Notes under the pieces: model-generated | Told to the model about the DNA's origin: nothing | Seen by the model: only the letters and a program-made list of their open reading frames with translations | Databases searched by the model: none | Translations under genes and position numbers: made by a program | Part shown: positions 6,719 to 9,393 of the stretch, piece by piece | Layout of the letters: each line of letters begins with the position of its first letter | Position numbering within the stretch: position 1 is the stretch's first letter | NCBI GenBank assembly: GCA_900557315.1 | Contig: USSI01000039.1 | Coordinates: 1-9,393, forward strand | Direction of reading: 5' to 3' | DNA: 9,393 nucleotides | From: an uncultured Butyricicoccus sp. | GTDB lineage: Bacteria; Bacillota; Clostridia; Oscillospirales; Butyricicoccaceae

Positions 6719-6874
6719 TGGTGTTCCTCCTTGCGTTTCTGTCTGGTTGCTGCCTTTCCCCGGACCCGGCTGGATACGGGGATCGCGGATTGCTGTGATT
6801 TCCTGTCACATGGGCAAGCAGTATGCGGATATGGCAAAAATGACGGAATTGGAAGAAAAATCTTTCCCCCTATA
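6719..6874 (-). other. Long 5' leader of rpoN
   Basis: If the promoter at 6881-6910 is used, rpoN has a leader of about 155 nt ending in AAGGAGG before GTG 6718. I see no real gene in it. A short arm pair TCCCCG/CGGGGA near 6758-6783 can pair, but no recognised riboswitch or T-box pattern and no terminator-like hairpin is present. An additional, closer promoter is not excluded. Confidence 0.4.
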
Positions 6875-6880
6875 CAGCAT

Positions 6881-6910
6881 ATTGTACCATTTCAGCCGGT
6901 TTATTGTCAA
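6881..6910 (-). promoter_or_regulatory. Promoter of rpoN
   Basis: On the minus strand, a perfect TTGACA (6910-6905), an 18-bp spacer and TACAAT (6886-6881) preceded by TGG (extended -10) form a strong sigma-A promoter. It lies after the rplL terminator, so rpoN should be transcribed independently of rplJL. Confidence 0.8.
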
Positions 6911-6949
6911 TCACGCAGGGGGAAATCTGCCGATGGAAATTTTGGGATA

Positions 6950-6991
6950 ATAAACAAAAAGGCCAAGGCAACGTTGCGTTGCCTTGACCTT
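6950..6991 (-). terminator. Intrinsic terminator of rplJ-rplL
   Basis: On the minus strand AAGGTCAAGGCAAC pairs with GTTGCCTTGGCCTT, a 14-bp stem with one G-U pair, around a five-base loop. A T-rich tail (TTTGTTTA) follows. It lies 34 nt after the rplL stop and is one of the longest stems in the window, closing the ribosomal unit before rpoN. Confidence 0.92.
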
Positions 6992-7024
6992 CTGTTTGAT
7001 TCCTGCAATAAAGCGGAGCCCGAA

Positions 7025-7399
7025 TTACTTCAGCTCAACCTTAGCGCCGGCAGCCTCGAGCTTCTCCTTGATCTCGTTCGCCTCAGCCTCCGGAGCAGCC
7101 TCCTTGATGGTCTGCGGAGCGGAGTCAACCTTCTCCTTCGCTTCCTTCAGGCCCAGGCCGGTGATCTCGCGGACAACCTTGATAACGTTGATCTTGGAGG
7201 AGCCAGCCTCAACCAGGACAACGTCGAAGTCGGTCTTCGCGTCAGCAGCAGCAGCGCCGTCAGCAGCACCAGCAGCAGCGCCGGCAACAGCAACAGGCGT
7301 AGCGGATACGCCGAATTCTTCTTCCAGAGCCTTTACCAGCTCAGAGAGCTCCATAACCTTGAGCTCTTTTACAGCTTCCATAATCTCAGCAACAGTCAT
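7025..7399 (-). CDS. rplL: 50S ribosomal protein L7/L12
   Basis: This is the multicopy stalk protein of the large ribosomal subunit. It binds L10 through its N-terminus and recruits translation GTPases through its C-terminal domain. The 124-residue product has the N-terminal dimerisation helices (about 1-33, including [17 protein letters not shown]), an Ala/Gly-rich flexible hinge (about 36-55) and the globular C-terminal domain. The latter carries the factor-binding segment [23 protein letters not shown] 7399 follows GGAGG by 9 nt. It starts 45 nt after the rplJ stop with no terminator or clear promoter between them, so the two genes share a transcript, as is usual for the pentameric L10(L12)4 stalk. 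The length is normal. Confidence 0.98.
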   Translation of the reverse strand: MTVAEIMEAVKELKVMELSELVKALEEEFGVSATPVAVAGAAAGAADGAAAADAKTDFDVVLVEAGSSKINVIKVVREITGLGLKEAKEKVDSAPQTIKEAAPEAEANEIKEKLEAAGAKVELK

Positions 7400-7444
7400 G
7401 GGATTATACCTCCGTTTAAGTTATTTTTGAAATTGATGTGTGAA

Positions 7445-8017
7445 TTATTCCGCAGCGGGAGCTTCTTCCGCAGCAGCTTCCTTGGCAGCTACCAGCTCGG
7501 CAACCTTCATTTCCTCGTTGCCCTCAGCCTTCTTAACGATAGCATCGCAGGCAATAGCAAGCTGCATAATGGGGAAGTTGAAGCTGTACAGAACCTGCGC
7601 GATGAGCACTTCCTTGCTCGGCATGTTCGCAAGCTTCTTGACCTCGTCGGCGTCGATTACCTTACCTTCCAGGTAACCAGCCTTGATGGTGAAGTTCTCG
7701 TGGGTCTTCGCGAAGTCACCCAGGATCTTGGCGGGCGCGATGACGTCGTCCGTGGTGGAGATCGCCAGAGCGGTGGTACCGTTCAGGTGCTCATCCAGCG
7801 CCTCGAAGCCCAGCTCCTTGGCAGCGAAGCGGATCAGGGTGTTCTTGATGACAGCGTACTCAACGCCAGCTTCACGCAGCTGACGGCGCAGCTTGGTATC
7901 ATCCTCAACGTTGATGCCCTTATAATCGACCAGCACGCCGGCGGGAGAATTCTTGATCTTCTCTACCAGGGACGCAACCAGAGCCTTCTTTTCTTCCAGA
8001 ACCTTTGCATTCGGCAT
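7445..8017 (-). CDS. rplJ: 50S ribosomal protein L10
   Basis: This stalk-base protein anchors L7/L12 dimers to 23S rRNA and, in many bacteria, represses its own mRNA. ATG 8017 is chosen over GTG 8026 because AGGAGG (8026-8031) lies 8 nt before the ATG and overlaps the GTG. The protein then begins MPNAKVLEEKK, as L10 proteins usually do, with 190 residues. Visible family segments are AGVLVDYKGINVEDDTKLR, LREAGVEYAVIKNTL and the C-terminal L12-binding helix region. The last residues are Ala/Glu-rich. The gene follows a leader with an attenuator-like hairpin and a consensus promoter, and is cotranscribed with rplL. Confidence 0.98.
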   Translation of the reverse strand: MPNAKVLEEKKALVASLVEKIKNSPAGVLVDYKGINVEDDTKLRRQLREAGVEYAVIKNTLIRFAAKELGFEALDEHLNGTTALAISTTDDVIAPAKILGDFAKTHENFTIKAGYLEGKVIDADEVKKLANMPSKEVLIAQVLYSFNFPIMQLAIACDAIVKKAEGNEEMKVAELVAAKEAAAEEAPAAE

Positions 8018-8034
8018 CTTTTTCACCTCCTGTT

Positions 8035-8076
8035 AAAATAAAAGTACCCTCCCGGTGCAAAGACACAGGAGGGTAC
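8035..8076 (-). terminator. Attenuator hairpin in the rplJ leader
   Basis: On the minus strand GTACCCTCC (8076-8068) pairs with GGAGGGTAC (8052-8044), and a short GUG/CAC pair can extend the stem inside the loop. The tail is TTTTATTTT, immediately before the rplJ ribosome-binding site. A terminator upstream of the start codon, within the leader, implies premature termination as a control point. The preceding UUCUGUG (8082-8076) can instead pair with CACAGAA (8119-8113), overlapping the base of this hairpin. Confidence 0.85.
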
Positions 8077-8185
8077 ACAGAAAACCTCATAAAGGATCAA
8101 AAAACAAATCCATTCTGTGCTGACCTCGGCGGGCGGCGGGAAACGCCTTTCAAGCCATGCGGCTGCCTGCTGTCTTTGACCAAGC
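8036..8185 (-). promoter_or_regulatory. Ribosomal protein L10 leader (autoregulatory mRNA structure)
   Basis: The leader of about 150 nt between the promoter and the rplJ ribosome-binding site has the arrangement expected of the L10 leader family. An AAAGACAGCAGG segment (8177-8166) and a CCGCCGAGGUC-type segment (about 8132-8122) flank two small hairpins: AGCC/GGCT at 8153-8164 and GGCG/CGCC at 8135-8147. A stem CACAGAA/TTCTGTG and the terminator hairpin follow. In known cases the L10(L12)4 complex binds the upper region and lowers expression of rplJL. The match is by recall of consensus segments, not by a covariance-model search. Confidence 0.75.
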
Positions 8186-8191
8186 TCTTAT

Positions 8192-8220
8192 ATTATACAG
8201 ACAGATAAGCGCCTTGTCAA
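8192..8220 (-). promoter_or_regulatory. Consensus promoter of rplJ-rplL with upstream AT element
   Basis: On the minus strand, perfect TTGACA (8220-8215), a 17-bp spacer and perfect TATAAT (8197-8192) make an ideal sigma-A promoter. Just upstream, at about 8223-8238, is the AT-rich sequence AATTTTAAAATT, a likely UP element contacted by the RNA polymerase alpha subunit. This element overlaps the stop codon of the cysteine-rich gene at 8229-8231. Transcription should start near 8185. Confidence 0.92.
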
Positions 8221-8228
8221 GCATAATT

Positions 8229-8486
8229 TTAAAATTTATCCGGATAGGTATCCGCTTCATCGGGATGCCAGTGCGGCTTGTGGTTATATTCGAGGGACCA
8301 TTCGCTTTCCGTGAAGTGGCTGCAGGCATCATCCGCACAAAACGCCGGGCGGCAGACATCCTCGTTGGTGCACAGGCCGTAATCGGTTTCCCAATAGGAA
8401 GAAACGGTGGCGGAGAATGTGTAGAGCTGGTCATAGTATGCACAGTCCTCGCAGCAAAACGCCAGCTTGCCTGCTTTTATCTGCAT
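8229..8486 (-). CDS. Small cysteine-rich protein, probable metal-binding
   Basis: An 85-residue protein of unknown function. ATG 8486 follows AAGGAGGG by 7 nt; an upstream in-frame ATG at 8540 lacks such a site and would lie upstream of the candidate promoter. Cysteines are at 11, 12, 15, 39, 45, 50 and 55, with H57 nearby. The pattern CxxC-A-Y-Y near the N-terminus, G-x-C in the middle and C-x-x-F near residue 58 recalls small clostridial proteins that probably bind zinc or iron. The C-terminus is rich in His, Trp, Asp and Glu. There is no signal peptide or membrane segment, so it should be cytoplasmic. It is transcribed away from the ribbon-helix-helix gene, across repeats that look like operator sites, and has no terminator before the rplJ promoter. 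Function is not known. Confidence 0.72.
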   Translation of the reverse strand: MQIKAGKLAFCCEDCAYYDQLYTFSATVSSYWETDYGLCTNEDVCRPAFCADDACSHFTESEWSLEYNHKPHWHPDEADTYPDKF

Positions 8487-8504
8487 AGCGCAACCCTCCT
8501 TATA

Positions 8505-8532
8505 CACAATATACACTATATAGTCACTATAT
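8505..8532. promoter_or_regulatory. Repeated CACTATAT elements, candidate ribbon-helix-helix operator
   Basis: CACTATAT occurs at 8514-8521 and 8525-8532, 11 bp apart. A one-mismatch copy, CACAATAT, lies at 8505-8512. The central copy is part of the perfect palindrome ACTATATAGT (8515-8524). All lie in the intergenic region between the divergent cysteine-rich and ribbon-helix-helix genes, mostly inside the spacer of the candidate minus-strand promoter. Short tandem half-sites about one helical turn apart are typical of ribbon-helix-helix operators. Low-complexity AT sequence is the alternative. Confidence 0.5.
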
Positions 8533-8536
8533 GCAA
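8508..8536 (-). promoter_or_regulatory. Candidate promoter of the cysteine-rich gene
   Basis: On the minus strand, TTGCAT (8536-8531), a 17-bp spacer and TATATT (8513-8508) could drive the cysteine-rich gene from a start near 8501, leaving a very short leader. The -10 is good and the -35 weak. The repeats at 8514-8532 occupy the spacer, so a bound protein would block polymerase. Confidence 0.45.
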
Positions 8537-8539
8537 CCA

Positions 8540-8569
8540 ATTACATTAAACTGATTGCACCTGTATAAT
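8540..8569 (+). promoter_or_regulatory. Promoter of the ribbon-helix-helix gene
   Basis: TATAAT (8564-8569) is a perfect -10, with ATTACA (8540-8545) a fair -35 at an 18-bp spacer. Transcription would start near 8576. The GGAGG site (8578-8582) is thus almost at the 5' end, and ATG 8591 becomes the only sensible start. Confidence 0.6.
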
Positions 8570-8590
8570 GAGGGCATGGAGGAAGCTGCT

Positions 8591-8764
8591 ATGTCTGAAC
8601 CATATTTGAAATACAGAAAGCGTTTCACCTCGTCGCTGAAAAACGAGCTTGTCCCTTTGTTTGATGCATTATCACAGGAAACAAGAATTCCAAAGTCCCG
8701 GCTGCTTGACGAAGCGATTGAGGATTTGCTGAAAAAGTATCACAGAGACATCCCAAAAGAATAA
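8591..8764 (+). CDS. Ribbon-helix-helix DNA-binding protein
   Basis: A 57-residue protein with a whole ribbon-helix-helix fold, similar to RHH_3/CopG-type domains. The beta strand is at about 9-16 (RKRFTSSL), helix A at 18-30, the IPKS turn at 33-36 and helix B at 37-50 (ending DLLKKY). Such proteins dimerise, insert the paired strand into the major groove and usually act as repressors or antitoxins. ATG 8591 follows GGAGG by 8 nt; ATG 8576 is at the predicted transcription start and has no binding site. No toxin gene follows: a terminator comes at once. The gene is divergent from the cysteine-rich gene, with repeats between them, so it may control itself and that neighbour. Its base composition is clearly more AT-rich than the ribosomal genes around it, which could reflect transfer or just relaxed codon choice. 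Confidence 0.85.
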   Translation: MSEPYLKYRKRFTSSLKNELVPLFDALSQETRIPKSRLLDEAIEDLLKKYHRDIPKE

Positions 8765-8790
8765 AAAGCGCGACGCATGGCGCGCTTTTT
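8763..8790 (+). terminator. Terminator of the ribbon-helix-helix gene
   Basis: AAAAAGCGCG (8763-8772) pairs with CGCGCTTTTT (8781-8790) around an eight-base loop. The stem overlaps the TAA stop codon. The T run is in the right place for the plus strand, and the A run allows some activity on the other strand. Confidence 0.88.
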
Positions 8791-8816
8791 CATATCTTTT
8801 TGTTTCCCGCTATGCA

Positions 8817-8854
8817 GAAAAGACACGCCGGGATTTTACATTCCAGCGTGTCTT
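8817..8854 (-). terminator. Terminator of rplA
   Basis: On the minus strand AAGACACGC (8854-8846) pairs with GCGTGTCTT (8828-8820) around a 17-base loop in which GGA and TCC can pair further. A short T-rich tail, TTTTCTG, overlaps the stem end. It lies 33 nt after the rplA stop and separates rplA from the genes to the left. The tail is weak, so termination may be partial. Confidence 0.75.
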
Positions 8855-8886
8855 GTTCTTTATCAGGATAATTGCCTGTGGGTTTA

Positions 8887-9393
8887 TCAGCCCATCAGCT
8901 TTGCCGCGTTGACCTTGACGCCCGGGCCCATGGTGGAAGCCACGACGCAGGAGCGGATATACTGGCCCTTGGCAGCAGCCGGCTTGGCCTTGATGATCGC
9001 ACCCATCAGCGCGTCGAAGTTGTCCTGCAGCTTCTCCGCACCGAAGGACGCCTTGCCGATCGGGCAGTGGATGATGTTGGTCTTGTCCAGACGGTACTCG
9101 ATCTTACCAGCCTTGGACTCCTGGACAGCCTTGGCAACGTCCATGGAAACCGTACCAGCCTTCGGGTTCGGCATCAGGCCCTTAGGACCGAGCACGCGGC
9201 CCAGACGGCCGACAACGCCCATCATGTCCGGGGTCGCGATAACAACGTCGAACTCGAAGAAGTTTTCCTTCTGGATGCGCTCCATCAGGTCCTCAGCGCC
9301 TACGATGTCAGCGCCGGCAGCCAGCGCCTCGTCAGCCTTCGGGCCCTTGGCGAACACCGCTACGCGGACGTTCTTGCCGGTGCCGTGGGGCAG
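8887..9393 (-). CDS. rplA: 50S ribosomal protein L1, N-terminus beyond the window
   Basis: This protein of the mobile L1 stalk of the large subunit binds 23S rRNA near the E site and, in many bacteria, represses its own operon. The C-terminal 168 residues are present, roughly three quarters of the usual length of about 230. The start lies past the right edge, and the frame remains open to base 9393. The signature is plain: [17 protein letters not shown] at the left of the fragment, then [34 protein letters not shown], and the C-terminal [10 protein letters not shown]. Position 9357 is an internal Val codon, not a start. In most bacteria rplK precedes it, and rplJ follows directly; here a terminator and two small genes intervene before rplJ. 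Confidence 0.97.
   Translation of the reverse strand: MPHGTGKNVRVAVFAKGPKADEALAAGADIVGAEDLMERIQKENFFEFDVVIATPDMMGVVGRLGRVLGPKGLMPNPKAGTVSMDVAKAVQESKAGKIEYRLDKTNIIHCPIGKASFGAEKLQDNFDALMGAIIKAKPAAAKGQYIRSCVVASTMGPGVKVNAAKLMG

Noticed and set aside
6507..6809. Minus-strand frame overlapping the start of rpoN and its leader
   Set aside because: It runs out of frame through the conserved N-terminus of rpoN, has no ribosome-binding site, and its composition is arbitrary; it was considered as a leader peptide and dropped.
6731..8041. Open plus-strand frame of over 400 codons opposite rplL and rplJ
   Set aside because: It is antisense to two unmistakable ribosomal protein genes, is rich in Leu and Ser as expected of the complement of their codons, crosses the rplL terminator, and has no suitable ribosome-binding site.
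8229..8764. Toxin-antitoxin module
   Set aside because: The genes are divergent rather than in one operon, the cysteine-rich protein does not resemble a known toxin, and the ribbon-helix-helix gene is followed at once by a terminator.

Overview
The window looks like chromosomal core DNA from a GC-rich member of the Firmicutes, most likely a gut clostridium of the Oscillospirales/Eubacteriales type. The evidence is near-consensus sigma-A promoters, strong GGAGG ribosome-binding sites, several GTG starts, intrinsic terminators, a Firmicutes-style L10 leader, and small cysteine-rich and ribbon-helix-helix proteins common in clostridia. The taxon is an inference from style, not from a marker gene.

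Layout, left to right. On the minus strand, an aromatic-acid-exporter-like (ArAE/FUSC) membrane protein (1355-2248) reads into a neurotransmitter:sodium symporter family transporter that runs off the left edge (1-1290). Back-to-back promoters at 2283-2345 separate this pair from a plus-strand group: proC (2384-3193), a small membrane-anchored, very acidic protein with a cysteine cluster (3277-3606), a radical SAM protein with a Cx4Cx2C cluster motif (3692-4564), and a zinc-dependent phospholipase C-like protein without a signal peptide (4760-5359). That group meets rpoN (sigma-54, minus, 5426-6718) at a shared bidirectional terminator.

The right third is ribosomal. rplJ-rplL (minus) is driven by a perfect TTGACA-17-TATAAT promoter with an AT-rich upstream element. 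Its leader of about 170 nt ends in an attenuator hairpin, the arrangement expected for L10 autoregulation. rplL is closed by a strong terminator and is followed by rpoN, not by rpoB. rplA (minus) enters from the right edge and has its own terminator.

Between rplA and rplJ sits an AT-rich island carrying two small divergent genes: an 85-residue cysteine-rich protein (minus) and a 57-residue ribbon-helix-helix regulator (plus). Their intergenic region holds repeated CACTATAT elements inside a candidate promoter. This self-contained regulator/target pair within a ribosomal-protein neighbourhood is the best candidate for something undescribed here. No CRISPR array, tRNA, rRNA or insertion sequence was seen.
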